NCBI GenBank assembly: GCA_965229545.1
Contig: OZ245887.1
Coordinates: 62,001-126,000, forward strand
Direction: 5' to 3'
From: Megaera sp965229545
Lineage (GTDB): Bacteria; Pseudomonadota; Alphaproteobacteria; Rickettsiales; Rickettsiaceae
DNA length: 64,000 nt
Shown here: in pieces, positions 37,624 through 46,872 of the stretch
Layout of the letters: each line of letters starts with the position of its first letter
Numbering within the stretch: position 1 is the first letter of the stretch
Made by a program: the position numbers and the translations under genes
The notes under the pieces: model-generated
The model's input: the letters and a program-made list of their open reading frames with translations, nothing else
What the model was told of the DNA's origin: nothing
The model's database searches: none

Positions 37624-38214
37624 ATGAAAAATATTAATTATATTTTGAAAAGAAATAAAGTTATAAAATACCTATTTTTACTCTCAGGTATTTTTGTGCT
37701 ATTTGGGATATTTTGGGCCACCTACGAGAAAAAAAAAGTAGTTATTGAAGAAAGACTGGAAGTTAATGAAAATACTCATATTTCTAAAGAATTTAACTTT
37801 AATATTAACGATTCTATTTTTGAAGGAGTAAATAAAGACAACTTACCTTATACAATTACAGCGAGGTTTATTACAAAACAAAATGACAACATTTATAATT
37901 TAAACACTGTTGATGGAACACATAAGTTATCAAAAGATAATTTACATATCGTTGCAAAAAATGGATTATTTGACGATAATACAAATCTACTTGTGTTATC
38001 GGAAAATGTTAAGATTGTATTTAATAATTTTGAGTTAACCGGTAGCAAAGTAAATTTTGATTTAAACTCAAATTTGGCATCAAGTGACCAACCTGTAGAA
38101 GTTACTTATCAAAATTCAACAATTAAAGCTTTAAATTTTTATAGCGAGGATTCAAACAATATAGTAAACTTCGAAGGCAATGTTGTATCCACATTTAATG
38201 TAAATGATTTTTAA
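37624..38214 (+). CDS. lptC: LPS export protein LptC
   Basis: 196 residues: one N-terminal anchor helix (YLFLLSGIFVLFGIFWATYE) and a periplasmic beta-jellyroll with the LptC-type pattern (NLPYTITARFITKQNDNIYNLNTVDG, LVLSENVKIVFNNFELTGSKVNFDLNS, NIVNFEGNVVSTF). It bridges the LptBFG extractor to LptA in LPS transport. It starts 3 bases after kdsD and overlaps lptA. Sequence is divergent, so position in the cluster is part of the support. Confidence 0.88.
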   Translation: MKNINYILKRNKVIKYLFLLSGIFVLFGIFWATYEKKKVVIEERLEVNENTHISKEFNFNINDSIFEGVNKDNLPYTITARFITKQNDNIYNLNTVDGTHKLSKDNLHIVAKNGLFDDNTNLLVLSENVKIVFNNFELTGSKVNFDLNSNLASSDQPVEVTYQNSTIKALNFYSEDSNNIVNFEGNVVSTFNVNDF

Positions 38215-38698
38215 TTATAACACCCTTACCATACTTAGAATATGGCATAAAGTCCTGATTCTAATAATTGTTATTATTAATCCTTATTCGTGCACTCTCG
38301 CAAATGAAAGTTCCGAGAAGATAATTCATTCTGATATAACAATACTTTCAGATTTTTTAAATATAGATAATAATAGCCTTATTGCTCATTTTAAAGGTAC
38401 AGTAACCGTAATATTCGACGACTTAATACTTAAAACTGACTATTTAAAAATATATTACAAAAATAGTGATAATAAAAAATCAATTACTAAAATTGAGATA
38501 CCAGGTAGTTTAAAAGCCCTTAAAAAACTTAACAACGAAATAGTAATTGCAAATAGCGGCGAATATATTGTAGTTTTACAAAAATTAACTCTTAAAGGTA
38601 ATGTAAATCTACAAAAAGATAAATATATACTAGTTACTGATAAAATGGTATATTTTACGAAATTTCAATCGATAACTAAGCAAAACAATGAAGAATAA
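38204..38698 (+). CDS. lptA: LPS transport periplasmic protein LptA (OstA-like)
   Basis: 164 residues with a probable signal peptide (VLILIIVIINPYSCTLA) after a ~15-residue lead. The mature part has the OstA beta-repeat: ITILSDFLNIDNNSLIAHFKGTVTVIFDDLILKTDYLKIYY and LKGNVNLQKDKYILVTDKMVYF. It forms the periplasmic LPS bridge. It overlaps lptC by 11 bases and lptB by 11, indicating coupling. Start at ATG 38204; a later start is possible because the signal peptide is long. Confidence 0.87.
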   Translation: MIFNYNTLTILRIWHKVLILIIVIINPYSCTLANESSEKIIHSDITILSDFLNIDNNSLIAHFKGTVTVIFDDLILKTDYLKIYYKNSDNKKSITKIEIPGSLKALKKLNNEIVIANSGEYIVVLQKLTLKGNVNLQKDKYILVTDKMVYFTKFQSITKQNNEE

Positions 38699-39428
38699 AT
38701 TAATAGCCCAAAATATTTCGAAATCATATAATAAAAAACCAATTTTACGAGATGTTTCTATTAATTTAAAACAAGGAGAAGCGGTAGGATTACTTGGTCC
38801 TAACGGTACAGGCAAAACAACTTTATTTAGCATAATAATAGGTATAACAAAGACAGATTCTGGGCGGCTTGGTTTAGGAGATCATGATATTACTCATTTA
38901 CCTATATACCTCAGGGCTAGGATGGGTATTAGTTATTTACCACAAGAGTCTTCTATTTTTAGAGGGCTAACTGTTATAGATAATATAAAAGCAATTCTAG
39001 AGATTAAAAACCTTACCAAAGAAGAAATAGAAGAAAAAGCCTCTAAATTACTTGATGAGTTTTCTATAAGTCATTTACAAAATAAAATAGCAACTACTCT
39101 ATCAGGTGGAGAACGTAGGCGCCTTGAAATAGCACGAAGTCTTGCCACAAACCCTGATTTTATATTACTTGATGAGCCTCTTGCTGGAATAGATCCAATT
39201 GCTGTTGGTGATATAAAAAATCTGATATACCATTTAAAAGAGCGTAATATTGGTATCCTTATTACCGATCATAATGTTCGAGAAACACTAGGTATAGTTG
39301 ACCGTGCATATATTATACATGACGGTAAAATCCTAATGGATGGGGTACCAAGTGAAATTATTGATAATACAAAAGTAAGAGAGGTATATCTCGGGGAAAC
39401 TTTTGTTAAAGGTTTTGATGCTATTTAG
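38688..39428 (+). CDS. lptB: LPS export ABC transporter ATPase LptB
   Basis: 246 residues. Walker A GLLGPNGTGKTTLFSIIIG, signature TTLSGGERRRLEIARSLATNPDFILLDEPLAGIDPIAV, H-loop LITDHNVRETLGIVDRAYIIHDG, and the C-terminal LptB-type VREVYLGETF. It powers LPS extraction with LptFG (not in the window). Last gene of the kdsD-lptCAB run; recO is convergent. Confidence 0.96.
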   Translation: MKNKLIAQNISKSYNKKPILRDVSINLKQGEAVGLLGPNGTGKTTLFSIIIGITKTDSGRLGLGDHDITHLPIYLRARMGISYLPQESSIFRGLTVIDNIKAILEIKNLTKEEIEEKASKLLDEFSISHLQNKIATTLSGGERRRLEIARSLATNPDFILLDEPLAGIDPIAVGDIKNLIYHLKERNIGILITDHNVRETLGIVDRAYIIHDGKILMDGVPSEIIDNTKVREVYLGETFVKGFDAI

Positions 39429-39494
39429 TGACTACTAGCCTTTACATCAATAAGGAAGTACACTTTTAAATTATTTAAATAAAAATTCTATAAA

Positions 39495-40201
39495 TCATAC
39501 CACTACGTGTTTTATAAGAACTTCTCTGTCCTTTAGTACGATACCATGTATAACATATCTATTCAAAAAATAGGAGGTAAGAGCAAAGGCCTGATATTTT
39601 TCTTGCAGAGTGGGTTTTGCATTATTCAACAAAAATTGAGGTAAAACCAAGAGTTTGTTTGCATATTCTTGTCCAGCTTCCTTACAAACTGCATGTCCTG
39701 ATTTTGGTGAGACATAGTATAAATTCTGCTTTTTACCAGTTACTGCGCAACTGCCAAGAGCTATGCTGTAACCCGTTTCTGCTAATAAATCAATTTCTAA
39801 TTTAATGTAATCAGTAAACGAAAATTCTTTTTTATTTTTTAGAACTTCAAGATAATATAGGAATTTAGGAAAAAAATTATTATGGGGTTCTCTTTCGCAG
39901 AAAGCTTTTTTTATTAAGCTAACTATTGAGTTAAATGCGTATAATTTAATTTTATTTTGAATTATAAAACTACTATAAGATCTAATTAGCTCACATTTCA
40001 CAGAGCCTAAATGTTCATGAAGCCTTGCATTCCAAAAAAAGTCTACTAAGTTAGATTCCACCAGCATATTAAGGCTTTTTTACCAGAGCGTTTTATTACT
40101 CCTGAATAGAGCCCATGATTTTCAGTAAATAAAGTTATTACATAGCTGTTTTCTTTAAAAGCATTTTTTGCAATAATTATACCCTGGTCACGAAAATTCA
40201 T
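39495..40201 (-). pseudogene. recO: DNA repair protein RecO, single-base frameshift
   Basis: The N-terminal OB domain reads from ATG 40201: MNFRDQGIIIAKNAFKENSY then VITLFTENHGLYSGVIKRSGKK; the frame closes within a few codons. Adding one A to the six-A run near 40082-40087 continues as KSLNMLVESNLVDFFWNARLHEHLGSVKCE, the normal RecO middle, to the stop at 39495 (235 residues in total). The zinc-ribbon-like CAVTGKKQNLYYVSPKSGHAVC is kept. RecO loads RecA onto SSB-coated DNA with RecR. Apart from one missing base everything is conserved, so this is a very recent loss, a slippage site or a sequencing error. Confidence 0.88.
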
Positions 40202-40474
40202 GTATTATGTATGTTGTTTAAACTGTTAAAAGTGTATTAAATTATATCGGTTAATACAATAAGATTTTTCCTTGTAATTCTGTAAAATACTTTTTCATTG
40301 TTATGACAAAAATTATAAAATTTAAAGGTTTTAGCCCTAAAATTGATAAAAATGCGTTTATTGCTCATGGGGCAATAATTGCAGGAGATGTAACAATTTC
40401 TGGATATTCCGGCATTTGGTTTAATTGTGTACTACGAGGGGACGTTAATCCTATTACGGTAGGTTCTCGTACTA

Positions 40475-41606
40475 TTACTCCGGCCTTTAAATATTGAACT
40501 AACATTAGAGAAATGATATAATAATATTGTATCAAGAGTAATAACAAAATGTCTAATAAAAAATTATCACCAAGCGATCTCAAGATATTAAGAAAGAAAG
40601 CAGTGGAAGCAATAGTTATACATGGAATAAGCAAGAAACAAGCATCTATTACCTTTGGGTTTTCTAGGAGTTCTATATGGAAATATCTTAAAGAGTACAA
40701 AATTTCTAAGGAAGAAAGCTTTCGCTATAAGAAGCGAGGAGTAAAGGTAGGAACAGGATCTAAAATCAGTAAAAATCAAGAAGAGGAATTAAAATCTAAA
40801 ATTTTATCACATACACCTGATGAATTGGGAATGGATTATACGTTATGGAATAGTAAAGTGGTACAAGAATATATAGAATCCAATTACCTTTATCAGTATA
40901 ACAGGCGTTCTATAAGAAAAATTATGAATAGATTGGGTTTTACGTCTCAAAAACCAATTAAATCAGCCTATCAACGTAATCCAGAGAAGATAAAAGAATG
41001 GTTAACAGTCACATATCCAGAAATCAAGTCTCGTGCAATGAAAGAAAGTGCTAGAATTTATTGGGGAGATGAAATGGGGATACAATCAACAGATAATCGA
41101 GGTAAAACATATGGTCTTAAAGGCAAGACCCCAGCAATCAAGAGAAGTGGCTCAAGATTTAAATGTAATATGCTAGCTGCTATTAGTCCGCAAGGGTTTA
41201 TGAACTGGATGGTATTTGAAGATAATTTTACCAGCAAAAAGTGTATTGAATTTTTAGGTAGACTTATCAGACAAATTAAGCAGAAAATATTTTTGATATT
41301 AGATAATCATAGAGTGCATCACAGTAAAAAGGTAAAAGCTTATGTAGAAAGACATAAGGACAAGCTAGAATTGTTTTATTTACCATCATATTGTCCTGAT
41401 ATGAATCCACAAGAACTTGTAAACCAAGATGTCAAAGCTAACTCCAATAATTTTCGAGTACTAAAATCAGTAAAAGATTTAACAATTAATGTACGGTCCT
41501 ATTTAACACAAATTCAGTTTAATGGTATAAAAATTCAAAATTATTTTAAAAAGAAAGAAATAGCTTATGCTACTATATAATGTTCTATATTTAAAGGCCA
41601 GAGTAA
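40475..41606 (+). mobile_element. IS630-family element, copy C (1132 bp)
   Basis: Complete element with TA on both sides (40473-40474, 41607-41608). The host gene reads through correctly once the element and one TA are removed, a direct demonstration of the target site. It carries an intact transposase. The right repeat has one change (GTTCTATATTT). Confidence 0.95.
40549..41580 (+). CDS. IS630-family transposase, intact (copy C)
   Basis: 343 residues. An N-terminal pair of helix-turn-helix regions (AIVIHGISKKQASITFGFSRSSIWKYL) binds the ends; a winged segment (GMDYTLWNSKVVQEYIES...RRSIRKIMNRLGFT) follows. Catalytic triad in DEMGIQSTD, LDNHRVHHSKK and MNPQELVNQ (DDE). It moves the element by cut and paste into TA. 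All residues of the consensus seem present, so this copy may be active in trans on the defective copies. Confidence 0.95.
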   Translation: MSNKKLSPSDLKILRKKAVEAIVIHGISKKQASITFGFSRSSIWKYLKEYKISKEESFRYKKRGVKVGTGSKISKNQEEELKSKILSHTPDELGMDYTLWNSKVVQEYIESNYLYQYNRRSIRKIMNRLGFTSQKPIKSAYQRNPEKIKEWLTVTYPEIKSRAMKESARIYWGDEMGIQSTDNRGKTYGLKGKTPAIKRSGSRFKCNMLAAISPQGFMNWMVFEDNFTSKKCIEFLGRLIRQIKQKIFLILDNHRVHHSKKVKAYVERHKDKLELFYLPSYCPDMNPQELVNQDVKANSNNFRVLKSVKDLTINVRSYLTQIQFNGIKIQNYFKKKEIAYATI

Positions 41607-41944
41607 TAATATTCAAGACGGTACCATAATCCATACCTCAAGGTTCGATGGTCCTACTTATAATTGGAGATAATGTAACAATTGGCCATCTTGCCCTCAT
41701 CCATGCTTGCATAATTAAAGATAATGCTTTTATTGGCATGCAATCAACTATTATGGACCAAGCAATCGTTGAAGAATATGGTTTTATAGCAGCAGGCAGC
41801 TTGGTAACTCCTGGAAAAATCATTAAATTAGGAGAGTTATGGGCTGGTAGTCCTGCAAAATATTATTAGAAAAATTACTGAAGAAGAAGTTAGATTTATG
41901 CAGGATAATATTGAAAATTACATAGAACTTGCTAGGGAATATAA

Positions 41945-43114
41945 ATGTTAAAAATTATAATTTTTGTTTTTATAAATATACTTGCTATCAATTGCACTCT
42001 AGGTGCAAGTGGTTATGAGTATAGCCTTATCGAAAAACCCAACCAAAAAATTCATATGGTTAAAATTGATTTAAAACAATATGACATTTCGTTGGTTAGC
42101 GCTCATAATTCTGTATTTGCTAGAGAAAAAGTCGGAGATATAGCGGAACGTGAAAATGCTGAAATTGCCATAAACGCAGGTTTTTTCCAAATTGGAGGTA
42201 ATGAAGATGGATACCCTACCGGAACTCTCATAATTGATGGCCAAATATTTGGACTGCGTACGACAAAACATGCAGTATTTATAATAAAAAATAATAGACC
42301 AGAAATACAAGTATGGCACCCCAAGGTAAAAATTAAAATAGGTAATACTAATGTGATACCTAATGCTTATAATAAATTCGCTAATAATTCTTCGATAAAT
42401 TTATATTCCGATAAATGGGGAACTTCTACCTTAATTACTTTTAAAAATAGAAAGGAAGTCATTATTTCAAAACAAAAAAAAGTAACTGATATAGTACTTC
42501 ATGGAAATAATTTAATTCCTTCAGGCGGCTATGTATTATCATTACCCCAAAAATATGATATTTCACTTGTAAAAATCGGCGACTCTGCTGAATTTAAAGA
42601 GGAAAACAACTACTCTTTACTTGATAAATCCACTTCAGCAATTATGGGCATTCCATTTTTAATTATGGATGGAGTAATTAATGAAAAACTATCTGATTCA
42701 GAAAAACATGCACGAACAGCTATTGGTATTACTGAAAATGGAAAGATAATAATCGTAGTTGTAGAGTGTATGTATACAAAAACTCCAGGCTCTTTAACAT
42801 TAAAGGAAATCCAGGATATTTTGCTAAAGAAAAAGCTTTCCTTCAGTGAACTAAAAATAGATGAGGCAAAAAAAATACTTTTTCAAGAATTATCACATAG
42901 CAATAATGCAGAAGGAATTACCTTAAAGGAATTAGCTAATTTTATGTTAGAGCAAGGGTGTATATCGGCAATTAACCTTGACGGAGGCGGATCATCAAGC
43001 TTATATATACAAGGTAAATATATTAACAATCAAATAGGTGATAAAGACGAAGCAAGCGGATTGGCTGTAGTTAGGCCTGTATCTGATGCAATAGTTTTTA
43101 AGAAAAAGCCATAA
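41945..43114 (+). CDS. Phosphodiester glycosidase family protein (NAGPA/DUF2233)
   Basis: 389 residues with a probable signal peptide (IIIFVFINILAINCTLGAS). The NAGPA-type domain shows HMVKIDLKQYDISLV, EIAINAGFFQIGGNEDGYPTGTLIIDGQ, ARTAIGITENGKIIIVVVE and GCISAINLDGGGSSSLYIQGKYINN. Relatives include the eukaryotic mannose-6-phosphate uncovering enzyme and bacterial exopolysaccharide proteins. An inserted lysine-rich helical stretch (LKEIQDILLKKKLSFSELKI) sits before the GGGSSS motif. The product is likely periplasmic or secreted. Its ATG overlaps the stop of the gamma-CA-like gene (ATGTTAA), so it lost its upstream partner to IS630. The substrate is unknown. Confidence 0.8.
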   Translation: MLKIIIFVFINILAINCTLGASGYEYSLIEKPNQKIHMVKIDLKQYDISLVSAHNSVFAREKVGDIAERENAEIAINAGFFQIGGNEDGYPTGTLIIDGQIFGLRTTKHAVFIIKNNRPEIQVWHPKVKIKIGNTNVIPNAYNKFANNSSINLYSDKWGTSTLITFKNRKEVIISKQKKVTDIVLHGNNLIPSGGYVLSLPQKYDISLVKIGDSAEFKEENNYSLLDKSTSAIMGIPFLIMDGVINEKLSDSEKHARTAIGITENGKIIIVVVECMYTKTPGSLTLKEIQDILLKKKLSFSELKIDEAKKILFQELSHSNNAEGITLKELANFMLEQGCISAINLDGGGSSSLYIQGKYINNQIGDKDEASGLAVVRPVSDAIVFKKKP

Positions 43115-43314
43115 ATTGTACTAATTATTGCTTTTATGTTTTTAGAAATCTTTTGGAGAAACTAAAGCAATTTATTAATATAGTAACAAGCATTTAACAT
43201 TTTAGATAATTAATTAAATATGGATATATCCGCAGTAGAGATTTGGTTAATAGTTGGAATAATTTTTATCATAATTGAATTTAGCAAAATTCCAGGAATT
43301 GGATTTTTATTCCT

Positions 43315-44685
43315 GAGTCAATCAATTTATTTTGTGTAAGTTGTTGTATTTTTTAATTCCAGTAAATCATGCCTAAAATCCCCGCATAAAATTTCAAATT
43401 GATTCAATGCCAAAGACCAATTTTTAATCGGCATGGTCCATTTTTTGGCAGCATTTTTTAGAGCCAAAAATACGATTTTTAAAATAGACTTATCATCTGG
43501 AAAAACCCCTTTATTGTTGATGATTTTTCTGATTTGACGATTTATCGATTCTATCGCATTGGTAGTATAAATTACCCGCCTAATCTCATCAGGAAAAGCA
43601 AAAAGAGGAATAATCCCGCTCCAATTCCTTTGCCAAATATTAGAGATCACAGGATATTTATTATCCCATTTAGCAGCAAACGATTTTAGCTCCAGATATC
43701 CTATTTCTTCGCTGTTTGCAGTGTAAATCCTTTTAAGATCCGCTGTGACCGCTTTTAAATCCTTATAAGAAACATATTTTACAGAATTCCTCGCCATATG
43801 TACTATACAGAGTTGTACAATCGTATTAGGATAAATGCTATTTATGGCTTCAGGAAAGCCTTTTAATCCATCAACGCATGATACATATATCTGTTTTATC
43901 CCTCTGTTCTTTAACTCAGTTAGAACCTGCATCCAAAACTTGGAACCTTCATTTTTACCGACCCAGATCCCCAGTAATTCCTTTTTCCCTTCCATGTTAA
44001 CACCTATTGCAAGATATACCGCTTTGTTAATTACTGTATGATTATCCCTTGCTTTAACGTGTATGCAATCCAAATATAATATTGGATATACATCGTCTAG
44101 GGACCTGTTTTGCCATGTAGTAACTTCTTCTATTACTCCGTCAGTGACAGTTGATATAAGGTCCTTGGAAATATTGATCTGGTATATCTCCTCTAAATGG
44201 CTATGTATCTCACTGACAGTCATCCCTCTTGCATATAGTGAAATCACTTTATCATCAAAACCACTAAATCTCCTAACTCCTTCAGGAATCAATTGAGGTT
44301 CAAATTCTCCTTCCCTGTCCCTTGAAACATCTACGGTAATCTGATGACCGTCGTCATCTATAATCGTTTTTTCATAACTGCCGTTACGACGATTATTATC
44401 GCTCTTGATTATCTTACTATGTTTAGAATAACCTAGATCGTGCTCTAATTCACTTTCAAGAATTCTCTCTACTATTTGCTTTTTAAGTTTATTAAATAAT
44501 CCACCCGCGACCAAATAATTCAGATGGATCTGCTTTTGATAGTAATTCTTCGACTAATTTAGTATTTATATCTACTTCTTTTTCTGCTAATTTTTTAGCC
44601 ATTTTTTCCTCTGTATTTAAGTTGCTTTTTTATAGTATTTTCTACTATATCCTTTTGCAACTTACACAAACTATATGACAGACTC
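43315..44685 (-). mobile_element. IS256-family element (1371 bp)
   Basis: Ends are GAGTC...GACTC with an imperfect inverted repeat of about 28 bases (both contain TTTGTGTAAGTTG close to the tip). No obvious 8-9-bp target duplication is seen, in keeping with a flanking deletion in nfeD. The element at 1-73 is a second copy of the same type. Confidence 0.88.
43327..44602 (-). pseudogene. IS256-family transposase, +1 frameshift
   Basis: The N-terminus (MAKKLAEKEVDINTKLVEEL then LSKADPSELFGR) starts at 44602. One extra G in a GGG run near 44512 shifts the frame; the rest (GGLFNKLKKQIVERILESELEHDLGY ...) is open to 43327, about 425 residues in all. DDE residues lie in YPILYLDCIHVK, CVDGLKGFPEAI and the final TTNAIESINRQ. 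A TTG at 44514 could start a shorter protein lacking the first ~30 residues. It is either inactive or made by frameshifting. Confidence 0.85.
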
Positions 44686-44977
44686 TCTTTGCTTGGTTCT
44701 TAGTACTTTGGTGGCCACTGAAGAAATTTGTTTATGGTAAAAGGAAAGGAAATAACCTTAATCAAGGTTATTTCGATTTAGTAGGAAATCAGGTAACAGT
44801 TTTTAATCGGAGTATAGAACCTGGAAAAATAGGCCAGGTGTCGTGGTCCGGTACCATTATGAATACTAAACTTGCAGATACAGAAAAAGAACAGGTAAAT
44901 CCAGACGAGGTATTGTACGTTTCAGAAATTAAGGACAACATTTTAATATGCACTCGTAAAAAACCTTAAAAAAGCTT

Positions 44978-45739
44978 TTACCTAGTAAAGACTAACTCTG
45001 CTTGATTTGAGAGGGCACTGTTAAACTTATAACCTCTTTCGTTAAACTGTTTAATACCATTAATGCTTTGAATACGCTCTTTTATTATATATGATGCCAT
45101 AAGACCTCGTGCTTTTTTAGCAAAAATAGGTATTACTTTATACTCACTATTTTTTCTTTTTTTAAAAATAGGAGTGATCAAAGTGCCGTTAAATAATTTA
45201 TGATTTATTACCTTGGAATATTCTGCTGACGCTAAATTTACCAGTAAATCAGTATTTCCATTTTTTAGAAGTTCATTTAATTTAACTGTAATCTTATCCC
45301 CCCAATACTCGTATAAATTCTTGGAATTTTGACTGAGCAGTTTTATTCCCATTTCGAGTCGATAAGGTTGGATAAGATCTACTGGTCTTAGCAAACCATA
45401 CAGCCCAGAAATAATTCTTAAATGTAATTGAGCATACTTGATGTCCTCTTGAGTAAAAGCTTCTACATCTAACCCTTCATATACATCACCTTTAAAAGCA
45501 TATATAGCATGGCAGCTATTCTCTAAAGTAAACGGAATACTGAAATCATGGTAGCGTTGATAATTTAAAACAGCTAGTTTTTCACTTAAATCCATTAATT
45601 CTGCTATTTCAGAGGTAGTTAGTTTACGTAAAACTTCAATAAGCCCTATTGATTCTTTAAGAAAATCAGGGATGGTATGCTCATCTTTACACTTTTCAGA
45701 AAAATCCAATGTTTTGGAAGGAGAAATTACTAATATCAT
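44978..45739 (-). CDS. yaaA: YaaA family peroxide-stress protein (DUF328)
   Basis: 253 residues. Signature segments: MILVISPSKTLDFS, NYQRYHDF, ALYAFKGDVYEGLD-like AIYAFKGDVYEGLDVEAF, QLHLRIISGLYGLLRPVDLIQPYRLEMGIKL, and NLASAEYSKVI. In E. coli YaaA lowers intracellular free iron under peroxide stress. It starts ATG 45739; the SDR gene upstream is on the same strand, 94 bases away. Intact. Confidence 0.92.
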   Translation of the reverse strand: MILVISPSKTLDFSEKCKDEHTIPDFLKESIGLIEVLRKLTTSEIAELMDLSEKLAVLNYQRYHDFSIPFTLENSCHAIYAFKGDVYEGLDVEAFTQEDIKYAQLHLRIISGLYGLLRPVDLIQPYRLEMGIKLLSQNSKNLYEYWGDKITVKLNELLKNGNTDLLVNLASAEYSKVINHKLFNGTLITPIFKKRKNSEYKVIPIFAKKARGLMASYIIKERIQSINGIKQFNERGYKFNSALSNQAELVFTR

Positions 45740-45833
45740 TTTAATTAGTTCATTTAAATATGATCAATATAAAAGTAGCCTATAATCCATACAACAAAAA
45801 TTATAGACCATTTAATACTATCTCTTACAAAAC

Positions 45834-46613
45834 CTATTGTGCAGTCCATCCCCCATCAATTGATAATGCTGCACCTGTAATAGAAGAAGCGCTATCAGAG
45901 GATAAGAAGTATACAAAATCTGCTACTTCTTCAATCTCTACAAATTTTTTTGTTGCTTGTACTCCTAATATAACATTCTTAATTACATCTTCTTCTGATA
46001 TGCCTCTAGCTTTTGCTGTATCAGCAACTTGATTTACTACAAGCGGAGTTTTGACATAACCAGGACAAATAGAATTAACAGTTATGCTGTCTTGTGCTAC
46101 TTCTAAAGCTACCGATTTTGTTAACCCAATTAAACCATGTTTAGCAGCCACATACGCGGATTTAAAAGGTGATGCTACCAAGGCATGAGCTGAAGCAATA
46201 TTAATTACCCTTCCCCACTTTTGTTGTTTCATTATAGGAATAACATTCTTTATTGTATAGAAAGCAGCAATTAAATCTATACGAATTATCATTTCCCATT
46301 TTTCCGGTGGAAAATTCTCGATCGGTGACACAAATTGGATTCCTGCATTATTAACTAGCACATCTACCCTTTGGTATTTCTCGATTATATTTTTAAACAT
46401 TCTATCAATTTCTGAGGGTTTTGAAAGATCAGCACCATTAAATAATACCTCATCTGCACCCAGAAGTTTTAGCTCGTTAGAAAGTTTTTTAACTTCAGAA
46501 TCAGAAGCAAACCCATTAATAACTAATTTAGCTCCATTTTTAGCAAATTTTGAAGCTATCCCAAGGCCAATACCGCTTGTAGACCCAGTTACTACAACTA
46601 TTTTATCTTTCAT
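45834..46613 (-). CDS. Short-chain dehydrogenase, 3-hydroxybutyrate dehydrogenase type
   Basis: 259 residues. Rossmann motif VVTGSTSGIGLGIA, NNAGIQ, catalytic Ser/Tyr/Lys in INIASAHALVASPFKSAYVAAKHGLIG, PGYVKTPLV and the C-terminal SSDSASSITGAALSIDGGWTAQ. The whole pattern (GIQFVSPIE, SAHALVASPFKSAYVAAKHG) is that of D-beta-hydroxybutyrate dehydrogenase, which interconverts 3-hydroxybutyrate and acetoacetate with NAD. Substrate assignment is by resemblance; another SDR activity is possible. Confidence 0.85.
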   Translation of the reverse strand: MKDKIVVVTGSTSGIGLGIASKFAKNGAKLVINGFASDSEVKKLSNELKLLGADEVLFNGADLSKPSEIDRMFKNIIEKYQRVDVLVNNAGIQFVSPIENFPPEKWEMIIRIDLIAAFYTIKNVIPIMKQQKWGRVINIASAHALVASPFKSAYVAAKHGLIGLTKSVALEVAQDSITVNSICPGYVKTPLVVNQVADTAKARGISEEDVIKNVILGVQATKKFVEIEEVADFVYFLSSDSASSITGAALSIDGGWTAQ

Positions 46614-46695
46614 ATTTAAACCTGATTTATATTTGATAAATAAACCTTCCTAACGTATTATCTCTTAATGATATAATTGTCTTTAGAAAGTTAAT

Positions 46696-46851
46696 ATGAA
46701 ATCATGCGAAATTGAAAAAACAAAATCTTTTTCTGTGGCTTGTATGGGCCACGAAGCACCTTATGATCATCCAAAAGTATATCTTGCAATAAATCCGGAA
46801 ACTAATGAGGTTAATTGTCCTTACTGCAGTAAAAAATTTATTCTTGAATAA
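46696..46851 (+). CDS. Small zinc-finger domain protein (NDUFS6-like)
   Basis: 51 residues: ACMGHEAPYDHPKVYLAINPE then TNEVNCPYCSKKFILE. A His (GH), an Asp-His and a CPYC pair form the zinc site of the CHCC family, whose mitochondrial member NDUFS6 is a complex I assembly subunit. Convergent with the long hypothetical gene on the minus strand, 21 bases away. It is small but strongly patterned. Confidence 0.85.
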   Translation: MKSCEIEKTKSFSVACMGHEAPYDHPKVYLAINPETNEVNCPYCSKKFILE

Positions 46852-46872
46852 AAATTTTTTTATAAATGCTCT

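Larger units (their letters stand above)
40303..41951 (+). pseudogene. Gamma-carbonic-anhydrase-like hexapeptide protein, split by IS630
   Basis: First part: MTKIIKFKGFSPKIDKNAFI then AHGAIIAGDVTISGYSGIWFNCVLRGDVNPITVGSRT. The IS630 copy at 40475-41606 interrupts at a TA; joining the flanks restores GSRTNIQDGTIIHTSRFDGPT. Beyond it are two more apparent single-base insertions (near 41659 and 41865); repaired, it reads IIGDNVTIGHLALIHACIIKDN, SLVTPGKIIKLGELWAGSPAKY and IRKITEEEVRFM, ending at 41951. The left-handed beta-helix with HXXXXH-type histidines suggests a gamma-CA/YrdA-like zinc protein. The extra frameshifts indicate decay after or independent of the IS. Confidence 0.85.
43220..44969 (+). 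pseudogene. NfeD-family membrane protein, split by IS256 with internal deletion
   Basis: ATG 43220 starts MDISAVEIWLIVGIIFIIIE and FSKIPGIGFLFL, the first NfeD helix, and then runs into the IS256 end at 43315. After the element (from ~44688) the frame resumes as AWFLVLWWPLKKFVYGKRKGN and the C-terminal OB domain: QGYFDLVGNQVTVFNRSIEP, GKIGQVSWSGTIMNTKLAD and DEVLYVSEIKDNILIC, ending at 44969. The helix-loop-helix expected between the two parts is missing, so DNA was lost at the insertion. NfeD proteins partner with stomatins in membrane quality control. Confidence 0.8.
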
